DNA from: a bacterium
Lineage (GTDB): Bacteria > Desulfobacterota > Anaeroferrophillalia > Anaeroferrophillales > Anaeroferrophillaceae
Assembly (NCBI GenBank): GCA_029940125.1
Contig: JAOZRP010000073.1
Location: 1-8,904 of the forward strand
DNA length: 8,904 bases
Direction: 5' to 3'
Shown: in pieces, positions 1 to 6,676 of the stretch
Layout: the number at the start of each line of letters is the position of its first letter
Position numbering within the stretch: the first letter of the stretch is position 1
Notes under the pieces: model-generated
Database searches by the model: none
The model's input: only the letters and a program-made list of their open reading frames with translations
Told to the model about the DNA's origin: nothing
Translations under genes and position numbers: made by a program

Positions 1-1152
1 GTTGTCCCGGTGAATGACTTCATCAACCGAATGGTAGCCCAGGGCCGCTTCTATCTCCCAGGAATGGCAGCCCCTGATCTTGTTCACTTCTTCCGCGGCA
101 TAGTTGGAAAGCCCGCGGGCCACTTCCCGGCCGTCTTCATCGCGACAGGAAACCGGGTCGCCGACCCCAAAACTGCCCTCAGCCCCCAGGACGCCGGAAG
201 GGAGCAAACTTTTGCCGCCTTTGACAATGGCCCGGGCCGCTCCCCGGTCAAGAATCAGGACTCCCCGGGGCGGGGCCGCGTAGGCCAGCCAGTGTTTCCG
301 GCAGGTCAGGCGATTTTCCCGGGGCAGAAAGAGGGTTCCCTCTTCCTCTCCGGCCAGAATGCGGTCCATAACCCCGGAACGCCGGCCATTGGCAATAATC
401 GTCGGGATCCCGTAGGCCACCGCCTTTTTCGCCCCCTGGAGCTTGCTGATCATCCCCCCGCTCCCCAGGGAACTGCCGGTCAGGCCAGCCAGCGATTCAA
501 TATTGCTGTCCACTTCATGAACCAGGGAAAGGAACTTCGCGTTTGGGTTTACTTTCGGATCCTCGGCGTAAAAACCGTCAATATCGGTGAGCATCACCAG
601 CAGGTCGACTTCAACCATCGAGGTCAGCAGGGCCGCCAAGTTGTCGTTGTCGCCAAACTTGATTTCCCTGACCACCACCGTGTCATTTTCATTCACAATC
701 GGAATCACCCCCTGCTGCAGCAGGGTGGCAATGGTATTGCGGGCATTGAGATAACGTCGGCGGTTGTAGATGTCATCGCCGGTCAGCAGCACCTGGGCCA
801 CCACCTGCCGGTAGTGGGCGAAAGCCTGCTCGTACTGCCACATAAGACGCACCTGGCCCACGGCGGCACAGGCCTGCTTTTCAGGAATGGTAGCCGGGGG
901 CTGCCGGTAACCCAGCACGCCGCGGCCGGCGGCCACGGCACCTGAGGTAACGACAACAAAACGATATCCCCGGTTGATCAACTGGCATATTTCACCGGCA
1001 AAACGGGAAAAAAAACCTACATCCAGCTGCCCGTCGTCGGCAGTCAACACCGCGCTGCCCAGCTTGACCACCACCAAGCTGGTATCTTTTAGCAGTGAAG
1101 TCCGCAGGCAGTCATGCCCGGATATTCCGTCCCGTGCCCGTTCCTTATCCAT
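1..1152 (-). CDS. proB: Glutamate 5-kinase with PUA domain (3' end cut by window edge)
   Basis: ProB phosphorylates L-glutamate with ATP to gamma-glutamyl phosphate, the first and feedback-inhibited step of proline synthesis, in the cytoplasm. I translated the reverse strand by hand: 384 codons are open from ATG 1152 to base 1. The amino-acid kinase domain carries VVKLGSAVLT (about residues 28-37), VVTSGAVAAG, the substrate segment IVNENDTV, FGDNDNLAAL and the lysine-containing GSGGMISKLQGAKKA. A C-terminal PUA domain (about 290-384) contains RGAARAIVKGGKSLLPSGV and ends with ...ALGYHSVDEVIHRDN, so probably only a few residues lie outside the window. The E. coli enzyme has 367 residues. The first 25 or so residues extend beyond the usual start near VVKLG. 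I chose ATG 1152 because an in-frame stop lies at 1203-1201 and a weak AGGG lies 8 nt upstream; a later start cannot be excluded. It is divergent from rex. Confidence 0.95.
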   Translation of the reverse strand, partial: MDKERARDGISGHDCLRTSLLKDTSLVVVKLGSAVLTADDGQLDVGFFSRFAGEICQLINRGYRFVVVTSGAVAAGRGVLGYRQPPATIPEKQACAAVGQVRLMWQYEQAFAHYRQVVAQVLLTGDDIYNRRRYLNARNTIATLLQQGVIPIVNENDTVVVREIKFGDNDNLAALLTSMVEVDLLVMLTDIDGFYAEDPKVNPNAKFLSLVHEVDSNIESLAGLTGSSLGSGGMISKLQGAKKAVAYGIPTIIANGRRSGVMDRILAGEEEGTLFLPRENRLTCRKHWLAYAAPPRGVLILDRGAARAIVKGGKSLLPSGVLGAEGSFGVGDPVSCRDEDGREVARGLSNYAAEEVNKIRGCHSWEIEAALGYHSVDEVIHRDN

Positions 1153-1253
1153 CTCAAAAACCCTGTCTTGCCTCCGAGAACTATCTTTTCCCAACAATCC
1201 TTACGAAGAATCGCCACCCACCAATCATCGTAATGTCCTTCGTTCTTTACCCG

Positions 1254-1282
1254 TTACTAATAGAAAAGCCGCCCCTTGTCAA
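1254..1282 (-). promoter_or_regulatory. Predicted sigma70-type promoter of proB
   Basis: On the minus strand a perfect -35 box TTGACA (1282-1277) is followed by a 17-nt spacer and TAGTAA (1259-1254), which matches the -10 consensus at three of six bases. Transcription would start near 1247, giving a leader of about 95 nt before the proB ATG. Support is by consensus and position only. Confidence 0.45.
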
Positions 1283-1363
1283 CGCTTTGCCGACCGGGCC
1301 ATAAAATTGAAACCTATCACCTCAACCAGTGGAATATTTTGCGAAAATCAGCGCAATTTTCCC

Positions 1364-1391
1364 TTGAATTTTCTCCGGGTATTGTGATAAC
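1364..1391 (+). promoter_or_regulatory. Possible rex promoter overlapping the Rex operator
   Basis: TTGAAT (1364-1369) and GATAAC (1386-1391) are separated by 16 nt and each match the sigma70 consensus at four of six bases. The -10 lies inside the Rex operator, so bound Rex would block polymerase, as expected for autorepression. The box matches are mediocre. The operator makes the location plausible rather than proven. Confidence 0.35.
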
Positions 1392-1399
1392 TATCACGA
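1382..1399. promoter_or_regulatory. Predicted Rex operator
   Basis: The sequence TTGTGATAACTATCACGA is an 18-bp near-palindrome matching the established Rex consensus TTGTGA-N6-TCACAA at all but one outer base (G for A at 1398). The symmetry continues one base on each side (A1381 with T1400). It lies 201 bp upstream of the rex start codon and 230 bp upstream of proB. The expected role is repression at low NADH/NAD+ and release when NADH rises. Autoregulation of rex is the simplest reading; an effect on proB is less likely. Confidence 0.75.
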
Positions 1400-1444
1400 T
1401 ACTCTTATGGGGAAGCAGAACATTGAGGCACTTAAGCGGCATTT

Positions 1445-1482
1445 GACCGAAAACGTTCCTTTTCCGATGAACGCTTTCGGTC
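1445..1482. repeat. Inverted repeat in the rex leader, 14-bp arms
   Basis: GACCGAAAACGTTC (1445-1458) and GAACGCTTTCGGTC (1469-1482) are inverted with one mismatch and a 10-nt spacer. On the minus strand the mismatch becomes a G-T wobble, so RNA read in that direction would fold slightly better. No T-tract follows on either strand, so it is not a typical intrinsic terminator. It could be an operator for an unidentified regulator or a leader hairpin. Confidence 0.6.
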
Positions 1483-1600
1483 ATGGCAGTCAGCTTTCAG
1501 TATAGCATTGGAAAAAAAACTTGTTAAGCTAAGAGCTCAAGACTGGCAACATCCAGCCTACAGCCCAAACCATTATTGCTGAACCGAGGTTGATAAAGAC

Positions 1601-2266
1601 ATGAAGCAAAAAGGCATCAAGATTCCGGAAGCCACCATCAAGCGCCTTTCCGCCTACATCAACTGCCTGGAAAGGCTTGATGACAAGGGATACCAGGTCG
1701 TTTCATCCGAGCTGCTGGGGGAATCCTGCCAGGTGAGTCCGGCCCAGATCCGCAAGGACTTGTCTTATTTCGGCGAATTCGGCGTCCGGGGTGTCGGCTA
1801 CACCACTAAAACCCTTACGGAACAGATCAAGGTTATTCTCGGCCTGGACCGCATCTGGCCGACGGTGCTGGTCGGCGTCGGGCACCTGGGCCACGCGCTG
1901 CTGAACTTCACCTTTTTCCGGGAGCACGGCTACCGCATGGTCGCCGCCTTTGACAGTGATCCCCGCAAAATCGGCACTGAAGTTGCTGAAGGGCTGCACA
2001 TTCAACCCATCGAAGAGCTGGTTGAAACCAGCAACCGGGAAAAGGCCGCCATCGGCATCGTCACCGTTCCGGCTTCCAGCGCCCAGTCCACCGCCGACCT
2101 GCTAGTTGAGGGCGGGGTCAGCGGCATCCTCAATTTCGCCCCGTTCAAAGTCAAGGTGCCGGAGCACGTTACCCTGAGGAACGTCTCCATTGTCAGCGAA
2201 CTGGACAACCTGGCCTACCTGCTGTCCAGCAAAAAGCCCCGGCGGCGGCGGAAAAAAATCAAATAA
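1601..2266 (+). CDS. rex: Redox-sensing transcriptional repressor Rex
   Basis: Rex is a dimeric cytoplasmic repressor that binds DNA when NAD+ dominates and lets go on NADH binding, controlling fermentation and respiration genes. The 221-residue protein has an N-terminal winged helix (about 1-80) starting with the typical IPEATIKRLSAYI. It includes the family signature QIRKDLSYFGEFGVRGVGY (49-67). A Rossmann domain follows, with GVGHLG (92-97) as dinucleotide loop and FDSDP (117-121) at the end of the second strand, then TVPA and ILNFAP. The C-terminus ends with the strongly basic RRRRKKIK, an unusual tail that may add nonspecific DNA contact. GAGG lies 11 nt before ATG 1601. A predicted Rex operator lies upstream. 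The last 8 nt overlap the end of the convergent uvrA gene. Confidence 0.96.
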   Translation: MKQKGIKIPEATIKRLSAYINCLERLDDKGYQVVSSELLGESCQVSPAQIRKDLSYFGEFGVRGVGYTTKTLTEQIKVILGLDRIWPTVLVGVGHLGHALLNFTFFREHGYRMVAAFDSDPRKIGTEVAEGLHIQPIEELVETSNREKAAIGIVTVPASSAQSTADLLVEGGVSGILNFAPFKVKVPEHVTLRNVSIVSELDNLAYLLSSKKPRRRRKKIK

Positions 2267-5084
2267 TTCCTTCTTTCCCCTTTTTGCCAATTATTTTGCC
2301 CAGATAAAAACCGGTGGCGGACGCCTTGACACCGGCTATTTCCTCGGGGGTGCCGGCGGCGATGACTTCACCCCCCCGGTCGCCCCCCTCCGGACCCAGA
2401 TCAATGATGTAGTCAGCCACCTTGATCACCTCAAGATTGTGTTCAACCACCAGCACCGTGTTGCCTTCGTCCACCAGCCGCTGAAGCACCTGCAGCAGCT
2501 GGCGGACATCGTGAAAGTGAAGGCCGGTGGTCGGTTCGTCAAGAATGTAAAAAGTCCTGCCGGTCGCCTTTTTGCCCAGTTCCCGGGACAGTTTCACCCG
2601 CTGGGCCTCGCCCCCGGACAGGGTGACCGCCGCCTGTCCCAGGGTAATGTAGCCTAGCCCCACGTCCTGCAAGGTCTGCAGCCGGGTAATCAGCCGGGGA
2701 ATGGCGGCAAAGAATTCAACCGCCTGGTTGACGGTCATCGACAGCACCTCGGCAATATTTTTGCCCTTGTAGCGAACCTCCAGAGTATCCCGGTTGAAGC
2801 GGCTGCCGCCGCAGGTGTCGCAGGTGACAAACACATCCGGCAGAAAGTGCATTTCAACCCGCATCATCCCCTCGCCCCGGCAGGCCTCGCAGCGGCCGCC
2901 CTTGACATTGAAGCTGAAACGTCCGGGACGGTAGCCGCGCACCCGGGCTTCGGGCAGGGCGGCGAATAATTCGCGGATCAGGGTAAAAACCCCGGTGTAG
3001 GTAGCCGGGTTGGAGCGGGGGGTCCGCCCGATGGGACTCTGGTCGATACTGATCACCTTGTCAAGGTAGTGGAGCCCGTTTACCGCCTCCACCGGCCCGG
3101 CAACCTTGTGGGAACCGTGCAGGTGATTGTGCAGCACCGGGTACAGGGTATCGTTCACCAGACTGCTTTTGCCGGAACCGGAGACCCCGGTGACGCAGAT
3201 AAACAGGCCCAGGGGGAAATCAACGTCGATGGATTTAAGGTTGTGAATGGCCGCCCCCCGCAGGGACAGGACCCTCCCCCGGGATGTCCGCCTGTTTTTC
3301 GGCACCTCGATAAACTGCCGTCCGGACAGGTACTGCCCGGTGAGCGAATCCCCGGCGGCAATTTCGGCCGGCGAACCCTGGGCCACCACCTGGCCGCCCA
3401 GGCGGCCGGCTCCCGGCCCCATGTCAATCACGTGATCGGCCCGCATGATGGTGTCCTGATCATGCTCCACCACGATCAACGTGTTCTGCAAATCGCGCAG
3501 CCGGAAGAGCGAGGCCAGCAATTTCTCGTTGTCCCGCTGGTGCAGACCGATGCTCGGTTCATCCAACACATACAAAACCCCGGTCAACCCGGAACCGATC
3601 TGGGTGGCCAGGCGGATCCGCTGGGACTCCCCGCCGGACAGGGTTCCCGATTCCCGGGCCAGGGTCAGGTAGTCCAGACCCACGTCAAGGAGGAAGGACA
3701 ACCGCTGCACAATCTCCTGCAGCACCCGCCCGGCAATGGCCTGCCGGCCGGGGGGGAGTTCCAGATCCCGAATGAAAGACAGTATCCGGGGCAGGGGCAG
3801 AGAGGTCAACTCATAAATATTCAGGCCGCCGATTTTCACATGCAGGCTCTGGGATTTCAGCCGGCTGCCGCCGCAGTCCGGGCAGGGAACCGGGGAAAGA
3901 TAGCGGCGCAGCTCGTCATCACCGCCGTCCCGGGCCTTCAACTTGCGCTTCAGGGCCGGGATCACCCCTTCGAAGCGGCGCTCTGCCACCCGGCCACGGC
4001 GGCCTTCGGACAGCAGGCCGGGAATTTTTTCCTCGCCGCTGCCATAGAGAATCAGCTGCTGCACCTGCGGCGGCAGATCGGCAAAAGGCTGGTACAGATC
4101 AAAACCATAATGGCGGGAAAGGGGCAGGAGCACATGCTCCTGATAAAAAGGCTGGGAGCGGTGCCAGGGAGCGACTGCCCCCTCCCGAAGTGACAAGCCC
4201 GGATTGGGAATCACCAGTTGGGGATCAAAAAGCAGTTCGCTTCCCAGACCGGCGCAGCGGGGGCAGGCCCCGTAGGGGTTGTTAAAGGAAAAAAGCCGCG
4301 GGGAAATTTCGGCAAAGCTGATGCCGCAGCGAATGCAAGCCAGCCGGGTGGAAAACAGCAGCCGCGGGCCGTCAACCACCTGGACCGCCACCACCTCGTC
4401 AGCCTTGTCCAGAGCCAGCTCAATAGAATCGGTCAGACGGCGCCGGATATCCTCCCGCACCACCAGGCGGTCAACCACCAGGGAGATGTCATGGGTCCGG
4501 TAGCGGTCCAGTTCCGGCACTTCCTCCAGCGGGTAGACCCGGCCGTCCACTTCAACCCGCAGGAAACCCTCGCGAATCAAATCGGCAAACAGCTGGCGGT
4601 ACTCACCCTTGCGCCCCTGCACCAGGGGGGCCAGGATCAGCAGCCGGCTGCCTGCCGGCTGCCCGAGCACCGCATCAACAATCTGGGCCACCGTCTGTGA
4701 ACTGATTTCCTGCCCGCACCGGTAGCAGTAAGGGGTTCCCACCCGGGCGTAGAGCAGCCGCAGGTAGTCGTAAATCTCGGTCACCGTGCCCACGGTGGAC
4801 CGGGGGTTGTGGGAAACCCGCTTCTGCTCGATGGCAATGGCCGGAGACAGACCGGTAATTTCATCCACGTCCGGCTTGTCCATCAGCTGCAGGAACTGGC
4901 GGGCGTAGGCCGACAGGGACTCTACGTAGCGGCGCTGGCCCTCGGCATAGATGGTGTCGAAAGCCAGGGAAGATTTACCGGAACCGCTCAGGCCGGTAAC
5001 CACCACCAGCTGATGGCGGGGAATAACCAGATCGATATTCCGCAGGTTATGCTCCCGGGCGCCTTTAATGGTAATCTGGTCCAT
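2259..5084 (-). CDS. uvrA: UvrABC excinuclease subunit A
   Basis: UvrA is the damage-recognition ATPase of nucleotide excision repair. A UvrA dimer scans DNA, loads UvrB on bulky lesions and leaves before UvrC cuts. The 941-residue protein has the family's usual length and two ABC modules. Module one has Walker A GLSGSGKSS (31-39), signature LSGGESQR (from 482) and Walker B ending at D508-E509. Module two has GVSGSGKSS (633-641), LSGGEAQR (from 822) and D849-E850. Two CxxC-x(19-20)-CxxC zinc modules are intact: C250/C253/C274/C277 and C732/C735/C755/C758. The start MDQITIKGAREHNLRNI is canonical, with GAGG about 4-5 nt before the ATG. A good minus-strand promoter lies at 5179-5151. I saw no obvious LexA box, but lineage-specific boxes vary. 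It stands alone and converges on rex with an 8-nt overlap. Confidence 0.98.
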   Translation of the reverse strand: MDQITIKGAREHNLRNIDLVIPRHQLVVVTGLSGSGKSSLAFDTIYAEGQRRYVESLSAYARQFLQLMDKPDVDEITGLSPAIAIEQKRVSHNPRSTVGTVTEIYDYLRLLYARVGTPYCYRCGQEISSQTVAQIVDAVLGQPAGSRLLILAPLVQGRKGEYRQLFADLIREGFLRVEVDGRVYPLEEVPELDRYRTHDISLVVDRLVVREDIRRRLTDSIELALDKADEVVAVQVVDGPRLLFSTRLACIRCGISFAEISPRLFSFNNPYGACPRCAGLGSELLFDPQLVIPNPGLSLREGAVAPWHRSQPFYQEHVLLPLSRHYGFDLYQPFADLPPQVQQLILYGSGEEKIPGLLSEGRRGRVAERRFEGVIPALKRKLKARDGGDDELRRYLSPVPCPDCGGSRLKSQSLHVKIGGLNIYELTSLPLPRILSFIRDLELPPGRQAIAGRVLQEIVQRLSFLLDVGLDYLTLARESGTLSGGESQRIRLATQIGSGLTGVLYVLDEPSIGLHQRDNEKLLASLFRLRDLQNTLIVVEHDQDTIMRADHVIDMGPGAGRLGGQVVAQGSPAEIAAGDSLTGQYLSGRQFIEVPKNRRTSRGRVLSLRGAAIHNLKSIDVDFPLGLFICVTGVSGSGKSSLVNDTLYPVLHNHLHGSHKVAGPVEAVNGLHYLDKVISIDQSPIGRTPRSNPATYTGVFTLIRELFAALPEARVRGYRPGRFSFNVKGGRCEACRGEGMMRVEMHFLPDVFVTCDTCGGSRFNRDTLEVRYKGKNIAEVLSMTVNQAVEFFAAIPRLITRLQTLQDVGLGYITLGQAAVTLSGGEAQRVKLSRELGKKATGRTFYILDEPTTGLHFHDVRQLLQVLQRLVDEGNTVLVVEHNLEVIKVADYIIDLGPEGGDRGGEVIAAGTPEEIAGVKASATGFYLGKIIGKKGKEGII

Positions 5085-5103
5085 AACACCTCGGCAAACT
5101 GCC

Positions 5104-5132
5104 TTGCCATTTTTCGGCAGGACGTTTATAGT
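5104..5132 (+). promoter_or_regulatory. Predicted sigma70-type promoter of the cytochrome selenoprotein gene
   Basis: TTGCCA (5104-5109) and TATAGT (5127-5132) are separated by exactly 17 nt and each match consensus at five of six bases. The predicted start near 5139 gives a leader of about 165 nt to ATG 5303. It lies within the predicted uvrA leader and faces the uvrA promoter. Confidence 0.5.
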
Positions 5133-5150
5133 ATTGAAAAAGGGGACTGG

Positions 5151-5179
5151 AGTTTACCTTTTTTTCCGCAAAGTGTCAA
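5151..5179 (-). promoter_or_regulatory. Predicted sigma70-type promoter of uvrA
   Basis: On the minus strand a perfect TTGACA (5179-5174), a 17-nt spacer and TAAACT (5156-5151, four of six consensus bases) predict a start near 5144 and a leader of about 60 nt before uvrA. It faces the plus-strand promoter at 5104-5132, so the two transcripts would diverge only after crossing each other's promoter. Confidence 0.55.
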
Positions 5180-5193
5180 AATGAATGCTCATG

Positions 5194-5241
5194 TGCCGGG
5201 AACGTCGATGCCGGGAGAGGTCGGTACGAAGGTTCCCGGCA
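5194..5241 (+). promoter_or_regulatory. Structured leader: perfect 10-bp stem with an alternative pairing
   Basis: TGCCGGGAAC (5194-5203) pairs perfectly with GTTCCCGGCA (5232-5241) across a 28-nt loop. The loop repeats TGCCGGGA (5209-5216), which can compete for the same 3' arm, giving an 8-bp alternative stem with a shorter loop. The region lies between the predicted transcription start (about 5139) and ATG 5303. Two mutually exclusive hairpins are a hallmark of cis-acting RNA control, but I recognise no riboswitch class. A small 5-bp hairpin (AATTC/GAATT) follows at about 5247-5260. Confidence 0.45.
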
Positions 5242-5302
5242 GAAACAATTCCGGAGAATTTTAACGGCCGCAAACCCTTCTCCCGTAAAGCCTGAATCAA
5301 CC

Positions 5303-6649
5303 ATGAAAAAATTTCCCTTGTGGGTGGCAGCGGCGATACTATGCTGTTTCGGCTTGAATCAGCCGCTGCACGCCGCCTCCCCGGCATCGAAACCTGATCT
5401 CCTGCGCCTTGTCTACGTCGGCGCCATCAGCGGCTACCTCAACCTTTGCGGCTGACACCGCCACCAGGCGGGCGGTCTGCCCCGACAGAAAACCATCATA
5501 ACTTCCCTGAGGCGGGATTTCCCTGCCAGCCGGGTGATGGTAATCAACACCGGCAACCTGATCAAACCATCCATCAAGAAAGATTTTGCCATCAGTCGGC
5601 AACAGGCCTTTACCATCACCAGGGTCTACCAGCAAATGGGCTGTGATCTCCTGACTCCCGGCTTCCAGGAACTGGTAAACGGCAAAATGATTATCGATGA
5701 ACTGGTAAAAGCTGCCGGCTCCATGCCACTGGTATGCAGCAACCTGCGGGATGCCGAAAAACTGGGCATCAAACCTTTCGTGGTTCTGCACAAAGGAGGA
5801 AAAAACATTCTGGTCGCTTCCCTGATGGATCCCCGGGTGCAGAAAAAGGCCATTCACGGCATCACCATCAAAGATCCGGAAGCCAGCCTGGCAAAAATCC
5901 TGGCCGCCGTACCCCATGACCTGGCCGTTGTCATCCTGCACTTTTCCGACCTCAAGGCCAGGGAAATCGTCAGGCGGGTGGACGGCATCGATCTGGCCAT
6001 CCTGGCCACCCAGCGGGGCATAATGGCCTCCCCGGAAGCGGAGGGAAAAAGCTACCTGGTCAAAAACAACAACCACGGCAAAACCATTAACTACCTTGAC
6101 TGGAATTTTGCCAGCCGGCGGCCGGTTGGATACCGCAGCATCGTGGCCGACAGAGAGGAAGTCAAACCGGACCCGCAGGTTGAAAAACAGGTCGACACGT
6201 ATGAATCCTGGCTGAGGAAGCATTATATCAGCATGGAAACAGTGGAAAAAGAAAGCCACGGCGGGACACAAATTTCAACCTACCTGGGAGCCCGGGCCTG
6301 CGCCCGGTGCCATCCGGAAATCGTCGCCAGTTGGAAAGCCAGCCGCCACGCCCGCGCCTATGCCAGTCTGCAGAAAAAATGCAAGGACTACTGCCCGGAC
6401 TGTCTGCCCTGCCATGTCACCGGCAAAAAAAATCCGCTGAACGGCATTGGCTTCCTGAGCCCGAAAAAGACCCCGCATTTATTTGACGTCCAGTGCGAAC
6501 AATGCCATGGTTCGGCCCACCAGCATGTCAAGGCACCACAACAGCCCTATGGCGGAAACATTACTGAAAAGACCTGCATCGTCTGTCATACCAATCAGAC
6601 CGATCCGGAGTTTTCCTTTGAGCATGACCTTGAGCTGGTAAACCATTAA
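5303..6649 (+). CDS. Secreted UshA-like tetrahaem cytochrome c, selenoprotein (UGA at codon 51)
   Basis: I read this as one 448-residue exported protein with TGA 5453-5455 decoded as selenocysteine. ATG 5303 starts a Sec signal peptide (KK, hydrophobic core about 5-20, likely cleavage near HAA, 23-25). Then comes a 5'-nucleotidase (UshA)-like metallophosphoesterase fold beginning LRLVYVGAISGYLNLCG-U-HRHQAGGLPR. As I recall the family, homologues have Cys-Gly-Cys followed by GGL(A/P)R here, so Sec51 replaces the second Cys. Metal ligands of active phosphoesterases look lost (GAISG, NTGN and TPGFQE in place of NDxHG, GD and GNHE), so hydrolysis is doubtful. The C-terminal cytochrome c554-like domain has four CxxCH haem sites: 333-337, 367-371, 398-402 and 425-429. 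It should be a periplasmic redox protein; its partner is unknown. No strong ribosome binding site precedes the ATG. The alternative is a pseudogene, or a shorter gene from ATG 5534, which would lack an export signal and so could not receive haem. Confidence 0.87.
5453..5488 (+). promoter_or_regulatory. Bacterial SECIS-like element with UGA(Sec) codon
   Basis: Immediately after the TGA, G5468 and GGGC (5470-5473) pair with GCCCC (5479-5483). C5469 is bulged, and the apical loop is GGTCT (5474-5478). The loop begins with G, as bacterial SECIS elements require, and starts 18 nt after the TGA. From memory, E. coli fdhF also has GGTCTGC 18 nt after its TGA, with a single bulged base in the upper stem, so spacing and loop match. 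An overlapping 6-bp stem, ACCGCC (5457-5462) with GGCGGT (5471-5476), is a competing fold. The codons forming the loop also encode the GGL motif. Confidence 0.75.
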
Positions 6650-6676
6650 AAAAAGCTGAGAATAAAGGATATTACC

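Larger units (their letters stand above)
1153..1600. other. Divergent intergenic region proB-rex (448 nt)
   Basis: This region separates the divergent proB and rex genes. It holds the proB promoter, a Rex operator and an inverted repeat, each listed separately. I see no tRNA and no convincing protein gene. The rex-proximal half (1400-1600) would be a leader of about 200 nt if rex starts at the promoter overlapping the operator. No second strong promoter was recognised closer to rex. Confidence 0.7.

Noticed and set aside
10..945. Plus-strand ORF of 311 codons opposite proB
   Set aside because: The reverse strand encodes a complete kinase plus PUA domain, and this frame has no motifs.
1407..1505. 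32-codon ORF between the Rex operator and rex
   Set aside because: It has no ribosome binding site and no recognisable feature, and this length is expected by chance.
1510..1535. Poly-A/T tract with CTTGTTAAG as a terminator
   Set aside because: The stem is too short, and no gene ends nearby on the strand where the T-tract would act.
3069..4193. Plus-strand ORF of 374 codons opposite uvrA
   Set aside because: It lies entirely antisense to a clearly conserved UvrA and has a low-complexity composition rich in Gly, Gln, Pro and Ala with no domain.
5181..5264. 27-codon ORF in the selenoprotein gene leader as a leader peptide
   Set aside because: There is no ribosome binding site. The apparent PG repeats follow from the repeated TGCCGGGA of the hairpin.
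5453..5455. TGA as a true stop, sequencing error or pseudogene mark
   Set aside because: The frame is intact on both sides, the codon replaces a Cys that I recall as conserved, and a SECIS-like hairpin follows at the proper distance. A random stop would not be expected to combine these three. A sequencing error remains formally possible.
5339..6271. Minus-strand ORF of 310 codons opposite the cytochrome gene
   Set aside because: It has no recognisable motifs, and the plus strand encodes CxxCH haem sites and a conserved fold. It is an antisense by-product of GC-rich codon use.
5534..6649. Cytochrome gene starting at ATG 5534
   Set aside because: This start would remove the signal peptide and the first strand of the fold, leaving a c-type cytochrome without export.
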